A stretch of DNA of 6,277 bases. Source: Oscillospiraceae bacterium. Its GTDB lineage: Bacteria; Bacillota; Clostridia; Oscillospirales; Ruminococcaceae. The stretch covers positions 1 to 6,277 of the forward strand of contig CAAGCE010000102.1 in assembly GCA_900768245.1 (NCBI GenBank). Reading direction: 5' to 3'. Below, one piece after another: positions 1 to 4,963 of this stretch. The notes below the pieces were generated by a model. That model was given only the letters and a program-made list of their open reading frames with translations. It searched no databases and was not told where the DNA came from. The position numbers and the translations under genes are program-made. Position 1 is the stretch's first letter. The number at the start of each line of letters is the position of its first letter.

Positions 1-7
1 CGACCAC

Positions 8-50
8 GGGCTTTGCCCTTTGGATTCCCACAAGCCTTTGAAAAGGCTTG
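8..50. repeat. Two adjacent intergenic hairpins, probable dispersed repeat
   Basis: A short hairpin (GGGC at 8-11, loop TTT, GCCC at 15-18) is followed by a nearly perfect palindrome at 31-50. Its arms CAAGCCTTT and AAAGGCTTG flank a 2-nt centre. No supported gene covers it. Similar hairpin-rich intergenic blocks are, as I recall, common in Ruminococcus-type genomes, so a dispersed repeat is the likeliest reading. That needs a genome-wide copy count. A terminator for a gene left of the window is also possible, although no long T tract follows at once. Confidence 0.45.
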
Positions 51-120
51 ACCGAAACTTTTATATGGGTACGCTGTTATTTTTGTTTCGCTCATCGGGT
101 TTTGTGCTATGCTTACGACC

Positions 121-166
121 GCGGCGGCTTACTATTTTACGGCTGCGGCAAACTTAATGCCGCCGC
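121..166. repeat. GC-rich inverted repeat
   Basis: GCGGCGGC at 121-128 is exactly complementary to GCCGCCGC at 159-166. A competing inner stem joins GCGGCA (145-150) to TGCCGC (158-163) over a 7-nt loop. The right arm is followed by TAATAAAAATAT, which is not a clean T tract, so an intrinsic terminator on the plus strand is not well supported. The block sits between AT-rich flanks and is much richer in GC than they are. Its function is unknown; it may belong to the same repeat as 8-50. Confidence 0.5.
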
Positions 167-191
167 CCTAATAAAAATATAAAAATCAACG

Positions 192-224
192 CAAAAAAGA
201 CTGCTGCAGATCACTCCGCAGCAG
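192..224 (-). terminator. Intrinsic terminator of the SASP gene
   Basis: Read on the minus strand, a 10-bp stem (arms at 215-224 and 201-210, one G-U pair) is capped by the tetraloop GTGA, a GNRA-type loop. It is followed at once by a T-rich run (TCTTTTTTGC on the minus strand; A tract at 193-198). It begins about 25 nt past the SASP stop codon. The short gene, stable hairpin and U tract fit a highly expressed monocistronic sporulation transcript. Confidence 0.9.
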
Positions 225-249
225 CCCTTTGATTTAATTTTTTATGCTG

Positions 250-438
250 TTATGACTTGATGCCTGCCTTATATGCGCTGATCATTTTCTTTACCATCTG
301 ACCGCCGACTGAGCCTGCTTCACGGGATGTGAGATCGCCGTTATAGCCGTTCTTGAGGTTTACGCCTACTTCGCTTGCTGCTTCCATCTTAAATCTTTCG
401 AGGGTATCTCTGCCCTGCTGTGTTGTTACATCTTTCAT
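250..438 (-). CDS. Alpha/beta-type small acid-soluble spore protein (SASP)
   Basis: This 62-residue protein has the length and signature of alpha/beta-type SASPs. These coat and straighten spore DNA toward an A-like form, protecting it from UV and hydrolysis in the dormant core. Near the N-terminus, residues 16-26 (FKMEAASEVGV) match the region cut by the germination protease GPR; the residue usually Ile, Phe or Val before the cleaved A-S-E is Ala here. The C-terminal half carries the DNA-binding signature at 31-46 (GYNGDLTSREAGSVGG), with N33, D35, T37, R39, G42, G45 and G46 in place. The start is fixed by TAAGGAGA at 446-453 on the minus strand, about 7 nt from the ATG. The gene is monocistronic, with its own terminator at 192-224, and divergent from the YfbR-like gene. 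Forespore sigma-G control is expected from the family, but I could not pick a convincing sigma-G promoter in 454-600. Confidence 0.97.
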   Translation of the reverse strand: MKDVTTQQGRDTLERFKMEAASEVGVNLKNGYNGDLTSREAGSVGGQMVKKMISAYKAGIKS

Positions 439-445
439 AATATTT

Positions 446-453
446 TCTCCTTA
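446..453 (-). promoter_or_regulatory. Ribosome binding site of the SASP gene
   Basis: TAAGGAGA on the minus strand lies 7 nt before the SASP ATG (436-438) and decides the start. Confidence 0.85.
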
Positions 454-590
454 GTGAATTGTTTTTTATTATCGGATCGCTTTTTGCAAATCCGTTTGTT
501 TGGGGTTTGCAGTAATATTATAAGCGGAGAATTTTAAATTATAACAGGTAATTTTTGCGGGCGGTTTTTGTGGTATTTTGTTATGATCTG

Positions 591-599
591 TGTTATAAT
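591..599 (+). promoter_or_regulatory. Extended -10 promoter for the YfbR-like gene
   Basis: TGTTATAAT at 591-599 is a perfect extended -10 (TGn plus TATAAT). It lies about 34 bp before the chosen ATG at 633. No good -35 hexamer is found 16-18 bp upstream; TTGTGG at 568-573 is 20 bp away. The extended -10 could compensate for this. The promoter lies inside the longer TTG-initiated reading frame, which argues that translation does not start at 555. Confidence 0.65.
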
Positions 600-632
600 A
601 AGACAGATCAAAAAAATTTTCAGAGGTGCGCT

Positions 633-1229
633 ATGGAAAATCAGTTCTATTCTATGCTTTCAAGAATGAAGCTCATCAGCAGATGGGGTCTTATGCGAAA
701 CACTTTCAGCGAAAATATTTCCGAACACAGTCTTGAAACCGCTATGCTCGCTCATTGTCTTGCCGTTATCCGCAATACATATTTCGGTGGAAATGTCAAT
801 GCGGAACGCTGTGCACTGCTCGGCATTTTTCACGATGTCACCGAAATAATCACGGGCGATCTTCCCACTCCCGTAAAATACGGCAGCAGCGAGATAAGGT
901 CAGCTTACAGAGAAGTTGAGGACAACGCTAAGGATCGTATGATAAAAATGCTCCCAAAAGAAATGCAGCCCCAATTCCGTCCGCTGCTTTCTCCCGAGGC
1001 TGACTGCTCTGAGGAAGAAAAGGAGCTCTGGCGGCTTGTCAAGGCTGCGGATAAGCTTTCTGCGCTGATAAAATGCATTGAGGAACGTTCAATGGGAAAC
1101 AGTGATTTCGTCAGTGCTGAGCGTTCGTCACTTCAGTCGCTAAAGGATATGAAGCTGCCTGAGGTAAATTATTTTATTGAGAATTTCCTCCCAAGCTACG
1201 GAAAAACTCTGGACGAACAGACGAAATAA
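633..1229 (+). CDS. yfbR: YfbR-like HD-domain 5'-deoxynucleotidase
   Basis: This 198-residue protein matches E. coli YfbR (199 aa) along its length as I remember that sequence. YfbR is a metal-dependent HD phosphohydrolase that removes phosphate from dNMPs, part of nucleotide pool balancing in the cytosol. Key residues are present: R17-W18 in the N-terminal stretch SRWGLMRN, H32 in SEHS, H67-D68 in FHDVTE, E71, the loop GDLPTPVK at 75-82 (D76), and D140 in VKAADKLSA. H32, H67, D68 and D140 form the HD metal site; R17, W18 and D76 correspond to substrate-contacting positions. I chose ATG 633 because AGAGGTG (622-628) precedes it, E. coli YfbR also begins just before this point, and the promoter at 591-599 lies downstream of the alternative TTG at 555. 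The gene is probably monocistronic. It converges on rlmH with 3 bp between stops and has no terminator of its own. Substrate preference cannot be read from the sequence. Confidence 0.93.
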   Translation: MENQFYSMLSRMKLISRWGLMRNTFSENISEHSLETAMLAHCLAVIRNTYFGGNVNAERCALLGIFHDVTEIITGDLPTPVKYGSSEIRSAYREVEDNAKDRMIKMLPKEMQPQFRPLLSPEADCSEEEKELWRLVKAADKLSALIKCIEERSMGNSDFVSAERSSLQSLKDMKLPEVNYFIENFLPSYGKTLDEQTK

Positions 1230-1238
1230 CTGTTATTT
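1224..1238. repeat. AT-rich palindrome spanning both stop codons
   Basis: AAATAAC and GTTATTT flank a single T, a 15-bp perfect palindrome. The TAA of the YfbR-like gene (1227-1229) lies in the left arm and the TAA of rlmH (1233-1235 on the minus strand) in the right arm. With a 1-nt centre and AT pairs it is not an intrinsic terminator. The symmetry may simply follow from two facing Lys/stop ends. Confidence 0.6.
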
Positions 1239-1718
1239 ATGGTACTTCCCGCCGCTGTTTATCTGAAACGCACGGTAAAGCTGTTCAAGCAGCATCACTC
1301 TTGCAAGCTGGTGGGGGAATGTCATTTCCGACATCGAAAGCTTAAAATCAGACATTACTTTTATTTCGTCGGCGATACCGAATGAGCTTCCGATAACGAT
1401 ATTGACGGTGCTTTTCCCGTCAACGGATATTTTTTCGAGCTTTTCCGCAAATTTTACTGAGGAAAGCTGTTTCCCTTCAATACACATAGTAATATTATAA
1501 CAGCTGTTTCCGCTAAGTAAACTCATCATAGCCTTGCCCTCGTTGGACAGGGCTGTTTTTATTTCCTTTTCCGACGGTGAATCGGGCAGGCGGCTTTCGT
1601 TCAGCTCAACTATATTAAGCTTGCAGAATGCCTGCAGACGCTTTTGATATTCTGCGCAGGCATCACGCAGGTAGCTTTCCTTTAATTTTCCGACTGTGAT
1701 AAGATTTACGTTAAGCAT
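1233..1718 (-). CDS. rlmH: RlmH, 23S rRNA pseudouridine-1915 N3-methyltransferase
   Basis: This 161-residue SPOUT-class methyltransferase uses SAM to methylate N3 of pseudouridine 1915 in helix 69 of 23S rRNA, acting on assembled 70S ribosomes as a homodimer. Length matches the family (about 159 aa). Visible hallmarks are the N-terminal NLITVGKLKESY (5-16), the KQLSS segment (83-87), the SAM-knot motif IGSSFG (109-114) and the diagnostic C-terminus from M132 (MTFPHQLARVMLLEQLYRAF) to the terminal YHK (159-161). The usual IGGS is IGSS here (S111), a mild deviation. The ATG at 1716-1718 is chosen over an upstream in-frame ATG at 1769: the family starts here, and AAGGAGA (1724-1730) sits 5 nt before it. 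That site overlaps the TAA of yycJ, with 10 nt between the two coding regions, so translational coupling is likely. It shares the promoter at 2529-2557 with yycJ. Its 3' end faces the YfbR-like gene with no visible terminator. Confidence 0.96.
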   Translation of the reverse strand: MLNVNLITVGKLKESYLRDACAEYQKRLQAFCKLNIVELNESRLPDSPSEKEIKTALSNEGKAMMSLLSGNSCYNITMCIEGKQLSSVKFAEKLEKISVDGKSTVNIVIGSSFGIADEIKVMSDFKLSMSEMTFPHQLARVMLLEQLYRAFQINSGGKYHK

Positions 1719-1723
1719 TTGCT

Positions 1724-1730
1724 TCTCCTT
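1724..1730 (-). promoter_or_regulatory. rlmH ribosome binding site overlapping the yycJ stop codon
   Basis: AAGGAGA on the minus strand lies 5 nt before the rlmH ATG. Its first two bases belong to the yycJ TAA (1729-1731). This sets the rlmH start and suggests that ribosomes ending yycJ reinitiate on rlmH. Confidence 0.8.
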
Positions 1731-2499
1731 AAAATGAAATGAAAAGTCCCTCTGTTTCAACGGGTGCAACGGTAAGGATATAGTCCGTGTTGCGTTTGAA
1801 GCTGCCTAAGTGGCTGACGACTGTGCTTTCGGCAATTGCGGGAGTGTTGTTCTCCTGAGAAAGATGTCCGAGGATAAGACGTGTTGTACCGCTTTCCACA
1901 AGCCTTGCGGCAAATTTTCCGCTGTCGTCATTTGAAAGATGTCCGCTGCCGGATAAAATTCTCGCTTTGAGATAGTATTCATATGTGCCGTTACGCAGCA
2001 TTTCAACATCGTAATTTGCTTCGAGGAGAACTGCGTCAGAGCCGAGGAGATTTTCCTCTACGGTATCGGTCACCTTTCCGAGGTCGGTGCAGACTGCACA
2101 TTTTTTACCGTCCTCAAATGTGACAGTATAGCCGCAGGATTCTTTTGTATCGTGCATTGTGCAGAAGCATTTTACGGTCATTCCGTTCAGCTCAACGGAT
2201 CCTTTCAGTTCGATCCCGCAGCCGTTAAGGTTATCTTCCAGCACATCAAGTGTATACGACTGGGCGTAAACAGGTATACCTTTCTTTTTTGTCAGTATGG
2301 AAAGACCTTTTGTATGGTCGGAATGTTCGTGGGTTATAAAAACGGCTTTTACGTTGTCTATTGACAGGTCGTTCCGTTCAAGAGCTTTACAGAGCCTTGT
2401 ATATGAAACACCGTCATCAATAAGTATGCCGTTTTCTTTTGAACCTATGTATGTACAGTTTCCTTTGCTTGAAGAAAAAAGAGGATAAATTCTTGCCAA
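1729..2499 (-). CDS. yycJ: YycJ/WalJ-type metallo-beta-lactamase-fold hydrolase
   Basis: This 256-residue cytosolic protein has a complete two-metal MBL-fold site: HEHSDH at 57-62 (H57, H59, D61, H62), H116 in TMHDTKE, D139 in CTDLG, and H212 in LILGHLSQENN. The N-terminal FSSSKGNCTYI (8-18), EANYD (160-164) and GHLSNDD (186-192) are typical of the YycJ/WalJ subgroup. That subgroup is reported as a phosphodiesterase/exonuclease-like enzyme linked to the wal cell-wall regulon and DNA repair; its exact substrate is unsettled. The start is TTG (2497-2499), supported by a strong GGAGGT 7 nt upstream and by the family N-terminus. It is the first gene of a two-gene operon with rlmH. In Bacillus and Staphylococcus yycJ lies close to rlmH at the end of the walRKHI cluster; here only the yycJ-rlmH pair is present in the window. 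Confidence 0.93.
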   Translation of the reverse strand: MARIYPLFSSSKGNCTYIGSKENGILIDDGVSYTRLCKALERNDLSIDNVKAVFITHEHSDHTKGLSILTKKKGIPVYAQSYTLDVLEDNLNGCGIELKGSVELNGMTVKCFCTMHDTKESCGYTVTFEDGKKCAVCTDLGKVTDTVEENLLGSDAVLLEANYDVEMLRNGTYEYYLKARILSGSGHLSNDDSGKFAARLVESGTTRLILGHLSQENNTPAIAESTVVSHLGSFKRNTDYILTVAPVETEGLFISF

Positions 2500-2506
2500 A
2501 GATAAG

Positions 2507-2512
2507 ACCTCC
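2507..2512 (-). promoter_or_regulatory. yycJ ribosome binding site supporting a TTG start
   Basis: GGAGGT on the minus strand lies 7 nt before TTG 2497-2499. No ATG or GTG is nearby in frame at proper spacing, so the TTG is the start. Confidence 0.85.
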
Positions 2513-2528
2513 GAAAAAAGTATAACTT

Positions 2529-2557
2529 ATTATATCATACTTTAAAAGTATTGTCTA
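2529..2557 (-). promoter_or_regulatory. Sigma-A promoter of yycJ-rlmH with palindrome in the spacer
   Basis: On the minus strand, TAGACA (2552-2557), a 17-bp spacer and TATAAT (2529-2534) with a TGA just before it (extended -10) make a near-consensus promoter. Transcription would start near 2522, giving a leader of only about 20 nt. The spacer holds a 15-bp palindrome at 2537-2551 with arms ATACTTT and AAAGTAT, placed where a repressor would block polymerase. Confidence 0.8.
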
Positions 2558-2650
2558 TAATATTGAAATTTTCAGATAAAAAATAATGAAATGACGGCTA
2601 TGCTGAAGAGCTTGAAAAGGATATGCTCCTTTCCGAAAATACCGAACTGT

Positions 2651-2692
2651 AAAAAAAACGAGACTTGCAGCTTATTGAAACTGCAAGTCCCG
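2651..2692 (-). terminator. Intrinsic terminator of the PocR-MCP / YjfB operon
   Basis: On the minus strand a 12-bp stem, extendable to 14 bp, with one G-U pair (arms 2681-2692 and 2659-2670) closes a 10-nt loop and runs straight into eight T residues (A tract at 2651-2658). It starts 15 nt after the YjfB-like stop codon. This is a textbook Rho-independent terminator. Confidence 0.94.
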
Positions 2693-2707
2693 TTGACTTT
2701 GGTGCGG

Positions 2708-2902
2708 TTATGCTCTTGCGTCGAATATTGCGCCAATATCTCCGCTGAAGGTTTTTGCGGGAGCCATCATATCAACGATGCTCTGAGCCGCCTGAGCGTT
2801 TGTGTCCATTGCTTTTTTCAGGACGCTTACGCCAATATCCTGCTGGAGCTTAGCCTGGCTCATACTCATTGCCATTGAAGCAATTGATGTGCTGAGATCC
2901 AT
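2708..2902 (-). CDS. YjfB-like putative motility protein
   Basis: This 64-residue protein resembles the YjfB family of small Firmicutes proteins annotated as putative motility proteins. The family pattern is visible: a short N-terminus, the helix SMAMSMSQAKLQQDIGVSVL (9-28), then KKAMDTNAQAAQSIVDMM (29-46) and a variable tail. There is no signal peptide or membrane segment, and the molecular role is not known. The ATG at 2900-2902 is chosen over an in-frame GTG at 2923, because AAAAGGAGG (2910-2918) sits 7 nt before the ATG and the GTG would lie upstream of that site. The gene follows the PocR-MCP gene after 36 nt on the same strand and ends just before a strong terminator, so the two are almost certainly co-transcribed. 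This supports a link to chemotaxis or motility. Confidence in family assignment is good, in function low. Confidence 0.85.
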   Translation of the reverse strand: MDLSTSIASMAMSMSQAKLQQDIGVSVLKKAMDTNAQAAQSIVDMMAPAKTFSGDIGAIFDARA

Positions 2903-2909
2903 ATAAATG

Positions 2910-2918
2910 CCTCCTTTT
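2910..2918 (-). promoter_or_regulatory. Ribosome binding site of the YjfB-like gene
   Basis: AAAAGGAGG on the minus strand lies 7 nt before ATG 2900-2902 and rules out the upstream GTG (2921-2923) as the start. Confidence 0.85.
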
Positions 2919-2938
2919 GTCACTTTACCGTATATGAT

Positions 2939-3943
2939 TTATTCAGATGTTTTGCTTATTTCTTCAAGAAGCTCGCCAAAGTGGTCAAGATCCTCAACGC
3001 ACTGTGTGATTATTCCTCTTGTACGCTTTATTTCGTCGTTCATTTCACGGGTATGATCTGTTATTTTGCCCATTGTGCTCTGGATAGTATCGGCAGATGT
3101 CTTGCTTGTTTCCGCAAGACTTCTTACCTCCTGAGCGATAACACCGAAGCCCTTTCCTGCTTCCTTGGCTCTTGATGCCTCGATAGAAGCGTTGAAGCCG
3201 AGGATCTTGGTGTTCATTGCAATATCCTGTATTTGCTTAAGGGTATCGGATGTGCTTTCAGCCTCACTCTTTGAAGCTGAAGCTATCTTATCAAGGTTAT
3301 CGAATGCCTGTGAAAGGTTATTGATACGCTTTGAAGTAATTGCAACAGTTTCCTCGGCACTCTTTACCTTGGCATAGAGTGTTTTGTTAAGTGAAGTAAG
3401 ACCGTTTGAGTTCTGCTGTGCAAGATATGCTTCATACGCAGTCTGTGAGAGAACGCCTGCAATGGTGCAGAGAAAGTTTGCAGCGGTATCCACCTGTTTT
3501 TTATCGACTATCTTTACTTTTCTGAGAGCAGCGATATATTTATCGGGATCAATACCAAGTTCTTTTGCGATACCTCTGAATTTTTCCTCATCGGGAGCTT
3601 CTGTAAGGACCTGTCCGCCGATAAACGAACCTATCATATTTCCGTTGAGCATAATAGGAGCGGCGAAGTCAACAAGACCTGCGTGACATTCATATGTAGA
3701 AGCCTTGCCGGTCAGATTGGTTTTTTCAGCACCCTCTCTGTCACTGCTTTCGCATAAAAGAGAGCCTTTACTGCTCTTTCTTGTAAGATTCATACAAAAA
3801 TCCGTGAAGTTGCTGCCTTTTGTAACGGGAACACCATCGGCATCGGTAGTAAGTGCTGCCATACCTGTAAGGTCGGCGAAGCCGTCCTGTATTTCCTGAA
3901 GGGTTTTAACGCTTATCAAATCAGTGAGTTTTATTTCAGCCAT
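2939..3943 (-). CDS. Soluble chemoreceptor: PocR sensory domain plus short MCP signalling hairpin
   Basis: The 334-residue protein has two parts. Residues about 5-172 form a PocR ligand-binding domain, with C50, C64 and C86-H87 in the family pattern and the core CHAGLVDFAAPI (86-97) followed by IGSFIGGQVL (104-113). PocR-type domains bind small organic ligands in known regulators; the ligand here is unknown. Residues about 183-334 form an MCP cytoplasmic coiled-coil hairpin with the CheA/CheW-binding tip at about 244-276 (TKILGFNASIEASRAKEAGK, then FGVIAQEVRSLA). There is no transmembrane segment and no HAMP domain, and no CheR-tethering pentapeptide at the C-terminus (ends KTSE). The signalling arms are short, only about 60-65 residues each side of the tip. 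It is therefore a cytosolic receptor. Start ATG 3941-3943 has GGAGGT 8 nt upstream (3952-3957). It heads an operon with the YjfB-like gene. Confidence 0.92.
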   Translation of the reverse strand: MAEIKLTDLISVKTLQEIQDGFADLTGMAALTTDADGVPVTKGSNFTDFCMNLTRKSSKGSLLCESSDREGAEKTNLTGKASTYECHAGLVDFAAPIMLNGNMIGSFIGGQVLTEAPDEEKFRGIAKELGIDPDKYIAALRKVKIVDKKQVDTAANFLCTIAGVLSQTAYEAYLAQQNSNGLTSLNKTLYAKVKSAEETVAITSKRINNLSQAFDNLDKIASASKSEAESTSDTLKQIQDIAMNTKILGFNASIEASRAKEAGKGFGVIAQEVRSLAETSKTSADTIQSTMGKITDHTREMNDEIKRTRGIITQCVEDLDHFGELLEEISKTSE

Positions 3944-4007
3944 AGTGAAAGACCTCCGTCAATTTATAGTAGTACATACTGAAATAACTATACAATATCT
4001 TACTCTA

Positions 4008-4036
4008 AATATACACCATTTTAACTGTTTTGTCAA
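4008..4036 (-). promoter_or_regulatory. Consensus sigma-A promoter of the PocR-MCP operon
   Basis: On the minus strand, a perfect TTGACA (4031-4036), a 17-bp spacer and TATATT (4008-4013) predict a start near 4001 and a leader of about 57 nt. I see no sigma-D/sigma-28-type promoter (TAAA with GCCGATAA), so this chemoreceptor seems to be under housekeeping rather than flagellar sigma control. Inverted TTACA/TGTAA elements at 4051-4070 lie 15-35 bp upstream of the -35 and might be an activator or repressor site. Confidence 0.88.
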
Positions 4037-4137
4037 CTTATTTTGATAGCTTACATTGTAATATGTGTAATTTGTACAGTTATTTGATATATGAAACGGC
4101 ATTTTGTTCAAATTGCAGCTATGTTAAAAAATGCGTA

Positions 4138-4166
4138 TTGAAATCAGGGATAAAATAATATATAAT
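4138..4166 (+). promoter_or_regulatory. Sigma-A promoter of the PP2C phosphatase gene
   Basis: TTGAAA (4138-4143), a 17-bp spacer and TATAAT (4161-4166) form a near-consensus promoter, with a predicted start about 4173 and a leader of about 40 nt. It faces away from the PocR-MCP promoter, with about 100 bp between the two -35 elements. Confidence 0.85.
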
Positions 4167-4203
4167 TGTTCTGTCGGGTGAAATGAAACCGAAAAGGAAT
4201 GGT

Positions 4204-4207
4204 AGGA
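4204..4207 (+). promoter_or_regulatory. Weak ribosome binding site choosing ATG 4214
   Basis: AGGA lies 6 nt before ATG 4214. The other in-frame ATG at 4199 overlaps its only purine-rich site (AAGGA 4195-4199), which is too close to work, so 4214 is preferred. Both signals are weaker than the GGAGG sites elsewhere in the window. Confidence 0.55.
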
Positions 4208-4213
4208 AAAGAA

Positions 4214-4960
4214 ATGTTTTATTGCTGCGGCATAACAGATACAGGCTGCGTCCGTGACCACAATGAGGACGCATTTCTGATAAATAAAATAGTAATGTCA
4301 AAAGCGCAGCTTGAAAGCGAGCTGCATACGCCTTTTATTGTGGGAGTTGCCGACGGTGTTGCAGGTGAAAATTCGGGTGAGGTGGCTTCAAGGCTTGCAC
4401 TGGAGCTTGTCAGCGGGATAAAGGTATCCCCGAAAACCGATTACGCAGAAAAGATCCTCGATATTCACCGCTATATAAAAAGATACGGCATTGTGAAAAA
4501 CCATATCAATATGCAGACAACGCTCTGCGCACTTGCCGTTGACGGCAGCGGAAACGCAAAAATAATAAACGTCGGTGATTCAAAGCTGCTGCGTTACAGA
4601 AACGGCATAATAAAACAGCTTTCCACCGACCAGTCATTGGTCCAGCTCCTTTATGAGCAGGGGCATATAACAGCCGAGGGAAAGCGTACACACATACACA
4701 GAAACGTGATATTCCCCGTTCTCGGAAACGTTGAGGAGGACCCCAAGGTTGAGGTCACCGAGATAGAGGACGGCATAAAAGCAGGCGACCTTATACTGAT
4801 ATGCAGCGACGGTCTTGCGGACTATATCACAAGGGGCGATATGGAAAATACCCTTGCCCTGCCCCGGAAGCTGCCGAAGCGTCTTTCCGCATTGGTGGAG
4901 CTTGCGAAGCAGGGCGGCAGCAAGGATAATATCACGGTGGTCGGCATATCAATGATGTGA
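4214..4960 (+). CDS. PP2C/PPM-family Ser/Thr protein phosphatase
   Basis: The 248-residue protein is a complete catalytic PPM domain, a Mn/Mg-dependent phosphatase of phospho-Ser/Thr proteins of the PrpC/Stp type. The motifs occur in order: TDTGCVRDHNED (8-19; R14, D19), ADGVAGENSGE (46-56; metal ligand D47 and G48), MQTTLCAL (100-107), NVGDSKLLR (119-127; GDS), LSTDQSLV (136-143), ICSDGLADYI (196-205; D199, D203) and SKDNITVV (236-243; D238, N239). All catalytic metal ligands are present. There is no membrane segment or extra domain, so it should be cytosolic. Bacterial relatives usually sit next to a PASTA/Hanks kinase gene, but no kinase is in this window. It has its own promoter (4138-4166) and terminator. 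An alternative ATG at 4199 would add five residues. Substrates are unknown; the divergent chemoreceptor operon does not by itself imply a link. Confidence 0.93.
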   Translation: MFYCCGITDTGCVRDHNEDAFLINKIVMSKAQLESELHTPFIVGVADGVAGENSGEVASRLALELVSGIKVSPKTDYAEKILDIHRYIKRYGIVKNHINMQTTLCALAVDGSGNAKIINVGDSKLLRYRNGIIKQLSTDQSLVQLLYEQGHITAEGKRTHIHRNVIFPVLGNVEEDPKVEVTEIEDGIKAGDLILICSDGLADYITRGDMENTLALPRKLPKRLSALVELAKQGGSKDNITVVGISMM

Positions 4961-4963
4961 CAG

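Noticed and set aside
2..157. Open plus-strand frame running in from the left edge
   Set aside because: It runs through the hairpins and the GC-rich repeat, has biased Leu/Arg composition, no recognisable domain and no ribosome site; it is best explained as chance in repeat sequence.
454..600. Sigma-G promoter for the SASP gene
   Set aside because: Expected from the family, but no -35/-10 pair with correct spacing could be chosen; candidates such as CGATAATA lack a matching -35.
555..632. N-terminal extension of the YfbR-like gene from TTG 555
   Set aside because: No ribosome site before the TTG, the likely promoter lies within the extension, and the family N-terminus begins at ATG 633.
1719..1769. 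RlmH extension from an upstream ATG
   Set aside because: It would overlap yycJ, lacks a ribosome site, and RlmH proteins start at the ATG at 1718, which has AAGGAGA before it.
2591..2878. 95-codon plus-strand frame
   Set aside because: It is antisense to the YjfB-like gene, crosses that operon's terminator hairpin and has a Cys/His-rich shadow-type composition.
3384..3686. 100-codon plus-strand frame
   Set aside because: Antisense to the PocR-MCP gene, with no start signal and no domain; a coding shadow.
3944..4001. Riboswitch upstream of the PocR-MCP gene
   Set aside because: The leader from the predicted start is under 60 nt, AT-rich and without a GEMM-like or other aptamer core.
4119..4301. 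60-codon minus-strand frame across the PP2C promoter
   Set aside because: It covers a promoter and the start of a well-supported gene on the other strand and has no ribosome site.
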